From: Nannocystis exedens
Lineage (GTDB): Bacteria; Myxococcota_A; Polyangia; Nannocystales; Nannocystaceae
Assembly: GCF_002343915.1 (NCBI RefSeq)
Contig: NZ_NETK01000001.1
Span: forward strand, 7,206,001-7,270,000
DNA length: 64,000 nucleotides
Direction of reading: 5' to 3'
Numbering within the stretch: position 1 is the stretch's first letter; each line of letters starts with the position of its first letter. The notes under the pieces were generated by a model, which worked only from the letters and a program-made list of their open reading frames with translations, was not told the origin of the DNA and ran no database searches. Below are positions 16,476-26,113 of this stretch, piece after piece. The position numbers and the translations under genes were made by a program.

Positions 16476-17729
16476 ATGCGCCTGACGGGCCTCGCGGCGA
16501 GCTGTCTCTTCGGACATCTCGTCGCGGCGTCGAGCTGCGGCGGCGATCCGCGCGGGCCGGCCGAGCGGGCCGAGCCGCCGGTCGAGCCGGTGCTGCGCGC
16601 GGCCGACTTCGCCGACCCGCAGGGCGGGCAGCGCTTCGACGGCGAGGTCAAGTTCGCCGGCGGGGCGACGATCGGGGCGCGGCAGATCACGCCGGCCGAT
16701 CCGCGCGCGGGCGAAGCGATCAAGGTCCGCTTCACGGCCGCGGGCATCGGCGCCGGCGCGCGGCTGCGGGTCGGCCTGCGGGCGCCGCAGATCGCCGGTC
16801 TTCAGGAAGCGCGCGGTCAGACCAGCGTGCCGAGAGGACCCATCGATGACCCGCGCGACCGCTTCGTCGAGCTCGCGGGGCCGGTCGAGGACGCGGAGGT
16901 CGAGCTGCCGCTGGCGTCGCCGTGGCACGCCAGCCACGCGGTGATCGTGGCCGAGCTGGTCGGCGACGTCGCGGTCGCGGGGCCGCGGCGGGCCGACGGG
17001 GTGGCGATCCTCGCGGTCGTGCGGGTGGCCGGCGAGCCGATGCAGGTCACGGCGCCGCGCGCCGGCGCGATCGCGGTCGACGGCGTGCTCGACGAGCCGG
17101 TGTGGACCGCCCAGGCCGGCGTGCCGCTGACGCTGTCGCTCGACGGCGAGCCCGACCCATCGGCCACCGCGCCGGCGCAGGCGGGCTCGCTCGGGTCGCT
17201 GGCGCCGGAGCACGGCACGCGGGTCGCGTTCGCCTGGGACGACGCCCACCTCTACGCCGCCGCCGACGTGCCCGACGACGACCTGTGGACCGAGTACGCG
17301 CAGCAGGACGACCCGCTGTACAAGCAGGAGGCGTTCGAGCTGTTCGTCGCGGCCACGAACGAGGGCCGGCGCTACCTCGAGTACCAGGTGTCGGCGCGCG
17401 GGGTCACCTTCGACGCCCGCTTCCCGCGCTACCGGGCCGGCGACGAGGCGTGGGACTCGCGCTGGCGCACGGCGGTGCAGGCGAAGGGCACCGTGAACGC
17501 GGGGCGCGACCGCGACCGCGGGTTCGTCGTCGAGGTGGCGATCCCGTGGGACGAGCTGTGCGCCGAGACCGAGCTGGCCTGCCCGCCGCGCGCGGGAATG
17601 CAGCTGCGCGTCAACGCGTTCCGGCTCGAGCGGGTCGGGCGCAAGCGGGCCGTCGGCCTGTCGCTGAGCCCGACCCGCGCGCCCGACTTCCACGCCTGGG
17701 ACAACGCGGCGGTGCTGCGGCTCGAGTGA
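16476..17729 (+). CDS. CBM9-like lipoprotein
   Basis: 417 aa. The start is ATG 16476, giving MRLTGLAASCLFGHLVAASSC with a lipobox ending Cys21; an upstream GTG (16458) would lengthen the n-region. The C-terminal 230 residues look like the carbohydrate-binding family 9 fold: GAIAVDGVLDEPVWTAQAG, VAFAWDDAHLYAAADVPDDDLWTEY, EAFELFVAA, YLEYQVSARG and VEVAIPWDEL. In many bacteria this fold stands alone on secreted proteins; the ligand is unknown. The signal-peptide codons contain TGTCT, loop CTTC, GGACA, a copy of the dispersed palindrome. Confidence 0.75.
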   Translation: MRLTGLAASCLFGHLVAASSCGGDPRGPAERAEPPVEPVLRAADFADPQGGQRFDGEVKFAGGATIGARQITPADPRAGEAIKVRFTAAGIGAGARLRVGLRAPQIAGLQEARGQTSVPRGPIDDPRDRFVELAGPVEDAEVELPLASPWHASHAVIVAELVGDVAVAGPRRADGVAILAVVRVAGEPMQVTAPRAGAIAVDGVLDEPVWTAQAGVPLTLSLDGEPDPSATAPAQAGSLGSLAPEHGTRVAFAWDDAHLYAAADVPDDDLWTEYAQQDDPLYKQEAFELFVAATNEGRRYLEYQVSARGVTFDARFPRYRAGDEAWDSRWRTAVQAKGTVNAGRDRDRGFVVEVAIPWDELCAETELACPPRAGMQLRVNAFRLERVGRKRAVGLSLSPTRAPDFHAWDNAAVLRLE

Positions 17730-17736
17730 GGGGACG

Positions 17737-19454
17737 ATGCTGAACTTGAAGACATGTGCGTTCGGACTTGTCCTCTCGAGCATGTTCGTACAGACAGGCT
17801 GCGCCGGCACGCCCGGCGGCGGCGGCAGCGGGGGCGGGGGCGGGGGGCCGGCGGCGTGCTGGCCGACGGCGCGACCACGGCCCCGCGGGTGCGCGGGATC
17901 TCCGTCACCGTCGAGGACGTGCGGCTGTCGACCGCCGCGACCCCGCGCTACGGCACGCCGGTCGAGCAGAAGCTGACCGCGGCCGAGTCGGCGCTGGTCG
18001 AGGCGATGAACGGCGCGGGCCTGCGGCACGACGCCGGGCTGTCCAAGGCCGCGCGCGAGCTGGCCCGCACCGCGCCCGACCGCACCAACGTGCCGGGGGC
18101 GCTGATCACCGGCATCACCTCGTGGGTCGGGCTGTACGACCCGCCGCCGCGGCTGGCGATCTCCGAGCTGCCGCGCGACGGGGCGCCGTGCGGCGACCAG
18201 GTCGGCCCGAGCTGCCGCGAGGCGATCGCGATGCTGGCCAAGGCCGCGCGCGAGTCGGTGCGCCAGCTGACGCGCGGGGGCGTGTACTTCGGGGCCGGGG
18301 TGTCGACGCTGCCCGACGGGACGATCCGCCTGGTGGTGGCGCTGACCGAGCGCGGGGCGGCGATCGAGCCGATGGCCAAGACACTGCCGGCGAACGGGCG
18401 CGCGGAGATCCGCGGGCGCCTGCTCGGCAAGCGGCAGAACCCGTCGTTCGAGGTGTTCGACCCGCAGGGCCGGTGGACGCCGATCCCGGCCAAGCTCGCG
18501 CGCGGCGAGTTCGTCGGCCAGTTCTCGTGCGAGCGCGGGCGCGGGGCCTACCAGGTCGAGGTCCTGGCCGAAGGGACATACGGACCGGAGGTCGTGGCCA
18601 ACTTCCCGCTGTACTGCGGCGAGGACCCGCCGGGCGCGCTGCGCATCGAGGTCGAGCGGATGGACGCCGGCGTCGACGCGGCCGAGGTCGCGCGCGCCAA
18701 CTTCGCCGCGCTCAACGACACCCGCGCGCGCCAGGGGCTGCCGCTGCTGCAGTGGGACAACCAGGCGGCGGCGATCGCCCAGGCGCACAGCGAGGACATG
18801 CTGCGCAGCGGGTTCGTCGGCCACACGTCGCCGAGCACCGGCGACGTCGACGACCGCTTCGGCCGCGCCGGGGTGAAGTCGGCGGTGGTGCGCGAGAACG
18901 TGGCCCGCGGCTACGGGCCGTGGGCCATCCACCAGGGGCTGATGCAGAGCCCCGGGCACCGCGTCAACATCCTCGCCACCGACGTCACCCACGTCGGCAT
19001 CGGCGTGGTCATCGCCCCGCCCGAGACCGACGCCAAGGACGCGCCGCGACCGATCCTGCTGACCCAGAACTACTACTCGAAGGTCGGCGCCGACGCGCCG
19101 ACGTCCGACATGCCCAAGGCCCTGCGCGACCGCGTCGACGCGCTGCGCGAGCAGAAGGGGCTGGCCGCGATCGGCTGGCACCGCGGGCTGTCGGAGGCGG
19201 CGCAGGCGTTCGCCGACGGCATCGCGTCCGGCAACGAGGGCCGCGCGACCAAGCAGTACGACGCGCTGCTGGAGCAGCACCGGTTCGCCCGCGTCGAGAC
19301 CCACCGCGTGCTGGCGCCGAGCTTCGCCTCGCTCGACGGCGTCAAGCTGTGGTCCGAGCCGGTCGCGGGCGCCGTCGGGGTCGGGATCGCCAAGGTCGCG
19401 AAGGGCAAGGACGTGGGCTCGCTCGTCGTCATCATCGCCGTGGGGGCCCGCTGA
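17737..19454 (+). pseudogene. CAP/SCP-domain lipoprotein split by a frameshift in a G-rich tract
   Basis: The first frame gives a clear lipoprotein signal, MLNLKTCAFGLVLSSMFVQTGC, and a Gly linker. The body, about 530 codons ending GAR, is in another frame from about 17850 (GGVLADGATTAPRVRG). The switch lies in the tract of 5, 5 and 6 G separated by single C (17830-17847); one extra base there would restore one frame. The body holds a CAP domain: RANFAALNDTRARQGLPLL, AQAHSEDML, GHTSPSTGDVDDRF, ENVARGYGPWAIHQGLMQSPGHRVNIL. CAP proteins are secreted; the activity is unknown. Phase variation, -1 slippage or a homopolymer sequencing error are all possible. Confidence 0.8.
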
Positions 19455-19913
19455 GTGCTGCTGCGATTCCTCGTCTACGGGGTGATCGGCTGGGCGGCCG
19501 AGATCGTGTGGACGGCCGCGTACGAGCTGGTCACCGGCACCCGCAAGGACCCGCTCGACCCGCGCGTGCGCGTCAAGATGACGCCGCCCGAGCGGTGGAA
19601 GCTGGCCGGGCACACCTACTTGTGGATGTTCCCGCTGTACGGATTGGGCGGCCTGGCCTTCGAGCCATGTCATGAGTGGATCCGCCACTGGCCGTGGCCG
19701 CTCCGCGGCGCGCTGTGGGCCGCCGCGATCTTCGCCGTCGAATACGCGTTCGGCCGCCTGCTGCGCGCCGTGTCCGGCCGCTGCCCGTGGGACTACAGCT
19801 ACGCGCGCTGGCACGTCCACGGGCTGGTGCGGCTCGATTATGCGCCGGTGTGGTTCGCGTTCGGGCTGTTCCTCGAGCGGCTCCACGACGCGCTGGCCCG
19901 CCTCGGCGCCTGA
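19455..19913 (+). CDS. small polytopic membrane protein (putative ABC-permease type IV family)
   Basis: 152 aa with three to four TM segments. It starts at GTG directly after the previous TGA (TGAGTG), so it is coupled to the CAP gene. Motifs GVIGWAAEIVWTA, SGRCPWDYSYARWHVHGLVRLDYAPVWFAFGL resemble PF06541, annotated as putative ABC-transporter type IV but without demonstrated transport. No ATPase neighbour. Confidence 0.6.
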   Translation: MLLRFLVYGVIGWAAEIVWTAAYELVTGTRKDPLDPRVRVKMTPPERWKLAGHTYLWMFPLYGLGGLAFEPCHEWIRHWPWPLRGALWAAAIFAVEYAFGRLLRAVSGRCPWDYSYARWHVHGLVRLDYAPVWFAFGLFLERLHDALARLGA

Positions 19914-20171
19914 GCGGGGGGCTCGGCAGCGGCGTCCGTGCGCGGCGTCGCCGGCGCCGATTGACGGGCTCGCCGGGACGCGGCATGGTGAACTCGTGAG
20001 CCTCGCCCTCGCGCCCCGAATCGATGCCGCCCTCGTGGGTGGTTATCGCTATGGCGGCGCGCGGGCGTAGCACCTCGTCGCGCCGACGAGGGGCCGCCCG
20101 CCGAGGGCAAGCCCTTCGTCGTGTGCGGATCGGCCTGCCGCGGGAGTCCCCCCAATCCCCAGCAGGTCCGC

Positions 20172-20975
20172 ATGTTCCACGTCGAGCTCGCTCCCGATCA
20201 CCCCGGCTTCCACGACCGCTCGTACCGCGCCCGGCGCGACGACATCGCGCGGATCGCCGACAGCTACGCGGGCGACGGCGCCATCCCCGACGCGCCGTAC
20301 ACCGCCGCCGAACACGCGGTGTGGCGGACCGTGACGACCGCCCTGGCGCCGCTGCACCGCCGCTTCGCCGCCCGCGAGGTGCAGGCGATGCTCGGCCGGT
20401 TCCCGCTGCCGACCGGCCACGTCCCGCAGCTCGCCGGGGTGTCGTCGCGCCTGCGCGCGGCCTCGGGCATGCGCCTGCGACCGGTGGCGGGCCTGATCGC
20501 GGCCCGCGAATTCCTGGCGGCGCTGGCGGCCGACACCTTCTTGTCGACGCAGTACATCCGCCACGCCAGCCGGCCCTGGTACACGCCCGAGCCCGACGTG
20601 ATCCACGAGCTGGTCGGCCACGCGGCCACGCTCGCCGACCCGCGCGTGGCCGCGCTGAACCGCCGCTTCGGCCGCGCGGCCCTCCGCGCCAGCGAGGCGG
20701 CGCTGCCGGCGATCGAGCGCGTGTACTGGTTCACGCTCGAGTTCGGCCTGGTCCGCGAAGAGGGCGAGGTGCGAGCGTTCGGCGCCGGGCTGCTGTCGTC
20801 GGTCGAGGAGATCGAGCGCGCGGTGCTGCACACGGAGCACCGCGCGTTCGATCTCGACGCGATCGCGGCGACCGAGTACTCGCCGGCCGACCTGCAGCCG
20901 CAGCTGTTCGTGGCGCCTGGCGTCGAGGACATGTTCAATAGGACATCAGCATGGCTGGACCGCTTCGCCGGGTGA
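20172..20975 (+). CDS. phhA: phenylalanine 4-monooxygenase
   Basis: Non-haem iron, pterin-dependent hydroxylation of Phe to Tyr in the cytoplasm. 267 aa, the usual size of a bacterial single-domain enzyme. The iron facial triad is visible: His145 and His150 in DVIHELVGHAA and Glu190 in FTLEFGLVRE. The start ATG 20172 gives MFHVELAPDHPGF; an earlier in-frame codon (20121) would add Cys/Pro-rich residues not expected for the family. It stands alone, with no pterin-recycling gene (phhB) adjacent. The 3' end contains palindrome fragments (GGACATGTTCAATAGGACAT). Confidence 0.92.
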   Translation: MFHVELAPDHPGFHDRSYRARRDDIARIADSYAGDGAIPDAPYTAAEHAVWRTVTTALAPLHRRFAAREVQAMLGRFPLPTGHVPQLAGVSSRLRAASGMRLRPVAGLIAAREFLAALAADTFLSTQYIRHASRPWYTPEPDVIHELVGHAATLADPRVAALNRRFGRAALRASEAALPAIERVYWFTLEFGLVREEGEVRAFGAGLLSSVEEIERAVLHTEHRAFDLDAIAATEYSPADLQPQLFVAPGVEDMFNRTSAWLDRFAG

Positions 20976-22215
20976 GCGGCGAGCGGCTGCGGGCGCGGAT
21001 GCGAGGCGGCGCACAGCCCCGGCGCCGCGCGATGTCCGCGAAGCGTTCGCTAGCGGCCGAGCGGCTCGGCCCTGACGCGCTGCGGACATTCGACCGATCG
21101 TCGGACGAGGATCCGACTGTGCCATCGAGCGCTTTTCAAACCTGCCTGCGAGGACAGGGCCGAAGATTCGCGCGGCGGCTGCCCCGCCTGTCGTACGCCG
21201 CGAGAGCGGGCCCCGAGAGCGGGACGAGACCGATCGGCGCCGGCTTCGCCGACGCCCGAGGGCTCGCCGGCCGCTCGAGCTCGTTGTCAGTTCCGCGACG
21301 TGGCGGAGCGTAATTTCGCAGGTCGAAGGCCGTCCCGGCCCGAGCCCGCAGTGCGATGGTCCGCTGCTCCTGACGGAGAGGACATGGCCTGCGAGACACG
21401 CTGCCGGTTCATCCGGGCCCGTAGTGGCCGAGATTGCGTCGCGGCGCACAATGACGGCGACGAGCGGCCAGATGCACGACGAGCCGCGCCGTTGGCTCGA
21501 TCGGGGCGAGGGCGATCCGGTGGGATACAATCGCATGCCGCCGTTCCCTCGTGCTCCCCATCATCACGCTCAAGGTCTCCGGTACAACCTGAGCCATGGT
21601 TGTTCGGGTCGAGGAGCGTCGCCCGAGCCGTCGGGCTGCGATCGCCGATTCGACGGGCGCGAACGGAGAGAGGCTTGTACTGTCATGGCCTGGCCCTTGA
21701 GACATGCAATGACTTCGTCGACCTGCTCGCCGAGCGAGGAGCGCGGGGCGACTGAGGTCATTCGTCCGGCTGCTCGCGCGTCGAGCAGTAGGCCCGAGGT
21801 TTGGCGGGACCGGGCGAACTTCGCCCGTTTGGCGGGGGCCGACGTGCGCCTTGCGTCGCGCTCGTGCCTCGGCGACGACGTTGTTCGAACGGTGCTTCCT
21901 GGCACCCGGGGCCAGCGGGAGTGATTGTCTTCACTGTACAATCGCGGCAGACGAGGTAGATCCCCCTGGTACGAAAATCGAGATGACCCCTCCAAGGGTC
22001 GCTGGCGCGTGCGAGGGGGCGAGCGAATGATCGTGGCCGGGTCGGTCGAGTCGGTCCGCCGGTTCGGACCGGGCCGTGGAGGCTGATTGCGAGCAATACA
22101 TCCGCGCGTGGCCCCCGATAAAGGCCGGGGTCCGCGTACACGAAGGACATGGGCGAGGAGCCCGGAGAGCAGCCCGTCCGCGAGGACGAGCATCGAAAAG
22201 AGAGAAGGTGTGATC
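20976..22215. other. 1.2 kb stretch without a supportable gene
   Basis: Open frames are present on both strands, but none shows the G/C third-position bias of the neighbours or a recognisable motif. Scattered palindrome fragments occur (GAGGACATGGC at about 21378, CCTTGAGACATGC at about 21696, GAAGGACATGG at about 22143). It may hold unrecognised RNAs or be decayed sequence. Confidence 0.5.
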
Positions 22216-23619
22216 ATGAAGTTGCGCAGTTGCAAATCGAAGCACATGGTGGCGCGTGGGATGAGCATGGCGGTCCTCGCCGGAGCCGGCACGCTCCTGG
22301 GGGCTCGGCCCGCCTTCGCGGTCGACAACGGTCCGACGACTCAGCCGGCTGCCTGTATGCAGGAGGTGTTCACGTCGGAGGTGGGCGGTGGGACTTTGAA
22401 CTGCACGGCCAACGACGTCCGGATCTCCTCGGCGACCTCGGTTTCGCCAGCGACCTGTGTCGCGGGCACGGAGTTCAACCTCGAGGCCACGTTCCAGACG
22501 GTCGTGACGGCGAACTCTCGCTACGACGTGGGTTTCTGGTTCAACACGGAGGGCGGCGACAGCGCCCGCGGCGACGGGTCCACGGACGAATGCTCGCTCA
22601 GCGCGCTCGAGCCCCCTCCCCCGCCCAACGGGTCCGTGCTGGACCTCGACGGCGACGCCTGCGGCGACCTCAACTCCGGCACGTACTCGTTCACCTTCAC
22701 CCTCCAGAATGTCCTCTGCGAGGCGGCGCAGGGCACCAATCTCTTGCGGCTGCCGAACTGCACCAGCTGGCACAACAAGGCGGGCACGGTCTGCGACCCC
22801 AATACCGACGAGTTCGAGTTCTTCCCGGACACCAAGTCGAAGTGCGTGTGCGACGACAACTTCACGGTCCCGGTCGTGGTCGTGCCGGCGAGCCTCCTTG
22901 TCGTCAAGCGCGTGACGCCCACCGAGTTCGTCGAGCCGGGCGGTATCGCTACCTATACGGTCGAGATCACCAACGGTTCGAACACCGCGCCCGTCACCAT
23001 CGACAGCATCGACGACGACCCGTACGGCGATCTCCTCGATCCTGCCAACACCGACGTCACCGACAACACCTGCCTCGCCCTCGACGGCGAGCCGCTCGGG
23101 CCGGGCGCGACCGCCAGTTGTACGTTCAAGGCGCTCGTGGATGGTGATCCCGGGGACGTGGTGACCGACACGGTGGAGGCCTGCGTGACTCAGGTCGGGG
23201 TACCGAATCCGATCTGCAACTCGGCCTCGGCGTCCGTCACCATCACCGACGAATTCGTGCCGCCGACGCTGCTCAAGAGCGTCCAGAGTTGTACGATGGA
23301 CGTGACCTATCAGGTGGTGGTGCAGAACAACTCCACCAAGGACACCCTGACGGTCAACACGCTCAGCGACGACAGGTTCGGCAACATCACCGCGCCCCAC
23401 GGCCCCTCGCCCGGCATCGAGCAGGTCGTGAGCACGGATTGCACGGTCCCGCGGAACGTCGCGGTGAGCGGCAGCACGACCTGCTCGTTCGTCGGCCGGA
23501 TCCCCAGCGACACCTGCAGCTTCAGCCACACGAACACGGTGACGGGCGGCGTGACCGACAGCGACAACGTGCCCAGCACCCCCTCGGACTCCGCCACCAT
23601 CACGGTGACGAAGCAGTAG
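22216..23619 (+). CDS. secreted protein with DUF11-like repeats
   Basis: 467 aa. The ATG at 22216 follows GAGAGAAGG and opens a Sec signal peptide ending ARPAFA. The N-terminal half has several Cys pairs and a Pro run. From about residue 225, LLVVKRVTPTEFVEPGGIATYTVEITNGS begins a DUF11/DUF7507-like beta-sandwich of the kind found in surface and adhesin proteins, and a second one follows (SVQSCTMDVTYQVVVQNNS). Third-codon GC is somewhat lower than in most genes here, and a 1.2 kb gene-poor stretch precedes it, which could mean recent arrival. Function unknown. Confidence 0.75.
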   Translation: MKLRSCKSKHMVARGMSMAVLAGAGTLLGARPAFAVDNGPTTQPAACMQEVFTSEVGGGTLNCTANDVRISSATSVSPATCVAGTEFNLEATFQTVVTANSRYDVGFWFNTEGGDSARGDGSTDECSLSALEPPPPPNGSVLDLDGDACGDLNSGTYSFTFTLQNVLCEAAQGTNLLRLPNCTSWHNKAGTVCDPNTDEFEFFPDTKSKCVCDDNFTVPVVVVPASLLVVKRVTPTEFVEPGGIATYTVEITNGSNTAPVTIDSIDDDPYGDLLDPANTDVTDNTCLALDGEPLGPGATASCTFKALVDGDPGDVVTDTVEACVTQVGVPNPICNSASASVTITDEFVPPTLLKSVQSCTMDVTYQVVVQNNSTKDTLTVNTLSDDRFGNITAPHGPSPGIEQVVSTDCTVPRNVAVSGSTTCSFVGRIPSDTCSFSHTNTVTGGVTDSDNVPSTPSDSATITVTKQ

Positions 23620-23805
23620 GCGTCCGGGACGGCTTGGGGCCCCTCCGCGCCGGTCGCTGGGCCGGCGCAGGGGCGAGCGTCGAGCTTGCTGCGGACAATG
23701 GACAGCGCACGATGGGCGGGACCTGCCGCAATGGTAGGACCACGGATGGCGGCCATCGGTGAGGCGCCGCTGGCCCCGGAGCCGGAAACGGCGAGCCCGC
23801 GGGGC

Positions 23806-24954
23806 TCAGCGGCGACGCCGGCGGCCGCACCCGAGGAGGACCAGCAGCGCGAGCGCCGGGCCGCCGGGCGCCTTCGCGTTGCACGTGCAGCCGTCGCCCG
23901 GCGCGTCGGTCGTCGCCCCCGACGACTCGGACTCGCTCGTCGTGCCGCAATCCGGCAGGTCGTCGGCGGCCGGGTTGTCGCGGCAGAAGTCGAAGTCGTT
24001 GGGCTCGTCGCCGCCGCTGCCGGTCACGCCGGTCTGCTTGCGCATCAGCACCGTGCCCGGGGTGGGCATGTGGGCGATGGTCGTGCGGCCCTCCGGGTCC
24101 TCGACGACCAGGCGCACGTGCAGGCGGACGTCGGCGTGGGCGTCGTCGAGCACGAATTCGATGCCGAACTCGGTCGACTCGACCGGCGAGACCGGGACGA
24201 GCGTCTGCCAGTCGAGCTCGAGCCGCGGTTCGTCGGGCATCTCGGCGTACTCGAGGCGCCAGGTCGAGCCGGGCATCGCGTCGACGCACGCGGCCAGCCG
24301 GACCGGGTCGCCGTACCACACGTCGACCGCGGTGGTGAAGATCGCGGCCGCCGGCGGCGCCGCGTCGAGGTCGCCGTCGTGGACGCGGAACACCCCGCGG
24401 CGCGGCGTCCAGTCGTTGAGCGTGGGCTCGTAGGTGTACCCGGCCACGACGTAGGCGCCGGGCGCGAGCGCCGAGGTGTCCCAGTCGACGCCCGGGCGCG
24501 CGGCCTCGCAGGTGATCGGCCGGCGCTCGGCGGCGGTCGTGATCGGCCACCAGCAGTCGGCGAAGTAGGGGCTGTCCTCGACGACTTGCCCCGGCTTCAG
24601 CTCGGCCGGGTCGAAGTAGCCGGAGTCGATGTTGACCTGGACGTCGGCCAGGCTCAGCCAGTGGGGGATCGCCTCCGGCGGCGCGTCGCGGCAGAAGGCC
24701 ACGAACTGGTGGGTGCGGCTGTCGGCCGGCTCGTCGGGCGACAGGCAGATGTCGACCGAGGGGATCGTGTATTCGAGGTGGACGACGGGGTCGACGCTGC
24801 GGTCGACCCGGGTCAGGCACGCCTCGCCCTTGTGCAGCACGGGCGTGCGCGGCAGGCCGACGTTGCCGGCCGAGGTCGCCTGTGCCCACGCGAGCGCCGC
24901 GAGCAGCGCGGCGCTCGGCGCTGCCCGGACGAGGATGTCCCGAAGGACAGGCAT
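23806..24954 (-). CDS. secreted protein with MYXO-CTERM-like C-terminus
   Basis: 382 aa. The signal peptide is MPVLRDILVRAAPSAALLAALAWAQATSA. The mature part has many Cys and ends CTCNAKAPGGPALALLVLLGCGRRRRR, a Cys-x-Cys, a hydrophobic stretch and an Arg tail. This is the layout of the MYXO-CTERM sorting signal, which in myxobacteria directs proteins to the cell surface after cleavage. Its ATG overlaps the TGA of the upstream NHL gene (TGATG). A perfect palindrome (24935-24950) forms codons 2-7 of the signal peptide. Function unknown. Confidence 0.75.
   Translation of the reverse strand: MPVLRDILVRAAPSAALLAALAWAQATSAGNVGLPRTPVLHKGEACLTRVDRSVDPVVHLEYTIPSVDICLSPDEPADSRTHQFVAFCRDAPPEAIPHWLSLADVQVNIDSGYFDPAELKPGQVVEDSPYFADCWWPITTAAERRPITCEAARPGVDWDTSALAPGAYVVAGYTYEPTLNDWTPRRGVFRVHDGDLDAAPPAAAIFTTAVDVWYGDPVRLAACVDAMPGSTWRLEYAEMPDEPRLELDWQTLVPVSPVESTEFGIEFVLDDAHADVRLHVRLVVEDPEGRTTIAHMPTPGTVLMRKQTGVTGSGGDEPNDFDFCRDNPAADDLPDCGTTSESESSGATTDAPGDGCTCNAKAPGGPALALLVLLGCGRRRRR
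24935..24950. repeat. dispersed palindrome at a signal-peptide start
   Basis: ATGTCC and GGACAG around CGAA. On the minus strand it immediately follows the start codon and encodes VLRDI. Confidence 0.7.
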
Positions 24955-26090
24955 CACTCGAGGCCGACGACGCGGATCCGGTGATTGTGGGTGTCGGCGA
25001 TGTAGAGCAGGCCGTCCTCCCACTCGACGCCGTACGGGCGGTCGAGCAGGGCCGCCGCGGCCCGGCCGCCGTCGCCGCCGTAGCCCGGGTTGCCGCACTG
25101 GCCGGCGATCGTGGTGATCACGCCCTCCGTGTCGACCTTGCGCACGCAGGAGTTGTCGGTGTCGGCGATGTAGAGGTTGCCGTCGGGGTCGAGGTCGATG
25201 TCGCTGGGGCGCGACAGCGAGGCCGCGAGCGCCGGGCCGCCGTCGCCGCCGAAGGTCGGGTCGCCGTTGCCCGCGTAGGTGGTGATCACGCCCTCGGGGT
25301 CGATCTTGCGGATCCGGTTGTTGCCCGAGTCGGCGAGGAAGATGTTGCCGGCGCCGTCGATCGCCAGGCGCCCGGCCGGCGGCGCCGACTGCCCGCCCGG
25401 CAGCTTGATCTGGGCCGCCGCCGCCGGACCGTCGTCGCCGCTGAAGCCGGCCATGCCGGTGCCGACGAAGGTGTCGATGACCTTGTCGACCCCGACCTTG
25501 CGGATCCGCTGGTTCGCCTGGTCGGTGATGTACATGTTGCCCGCGGCGTCGAACGCGGTGGCCACCGGGAGGTCGAGGATCGCGTCCTTGGCCGGGCCGC
25601 CGTCGCCGCCGTAGCTGCGCATGCCGTTGCCGCAGATCGTCGTCAGCGTGCCGGCCTTGGTGTCGAACTCGATGATCTTCGAGTTGTGCCAGGCGGCGAT
25701 GATGAGCTTGCCGTCGGGCGAGTTGCTCAGGTGGGTCGGGTGATTGAGGTTGGTGCTCAGCGCGTCGCCGTCGGGCGCGTCGCCGAGCTCGCCGGTGCCG
25801 ACCACGCGCGTCACGGTGTCGTCGGCCTCCACCGCGATGATGCGGTGGTTGTTCCAGTCGAGCACGTAGGGCCGGCCGTCGGCCGCGAAGGTGACGTCCT
25901 GGGGCAGATACAGCTGGGTGTCCTCGCGGTCGAGGCCGTCGTCGCCGAGGCCGGCCTCGCCGGTGCCGAGGAAGTTGCAGATCTTGCCGGGGCCGGGCTG
26001 GCAGCGCTCGTCGCCGCGATCGCAGGCGGGGCTCGTCGCGAGGGTCAGGGCCGCGAGCGAGAGCAGGGTGGCGGAGGTCTTGATGGACAT
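24954..26090 (-). CDS. NHL-repeat lipoprotein
   Basis: 378 aa with lipoprotein signal MSIKTSATLLSLAALTLATSPAC. At least five NHL units follow (for example GRLAIDGAGNIFLADSGNN, NLYIADTDNSCVRKVDTEGV), each with a GDGGPA motif, predicting a six-bladed beta-propeller on the cell surface for protein or ligand binding. It is a paralogue of the upstream gene 26114-27286 and coupled to the MYXO-CTERM gene downstream. Confidence 0.85.
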   Translation of the reverse strand: MSIKTSATLLSLAALTLATSPACDRGDERCQPGPGKICNFLGTGEAGLGDDGLDREDTQLYLPQDVTFAADGRPYVLDWNNHRIIAVEADDTVTRVVGTGELGDAPDGDALSTNLNHPTHLSNSPDGKLIIAAWHNSKIIEFDTKAGTLTTICGNGMRSYGGDGGPAKDAILDLPVATAFDAAGNMYITDQANQRIRKVGVDKVIDTFVGTGMAGFSGDDGPAAAAQIKLPGGQSAPPAGRLAIDGAGNIFLADSGNNRIRKIDPEGVITTYAGNGDPTFGGDGGPALAASLSRPSDIDLDPDGNLYIADTDNSCVRKVDTEGVITTIAGQCGNPGYGGDGGRAAAALLDRPYGVEWEDGLLYIADTHNHRIRVVGLE

Positions 26091-26113
26091 GGCTTTAAGT
26101 TCCTGTACTTAAG

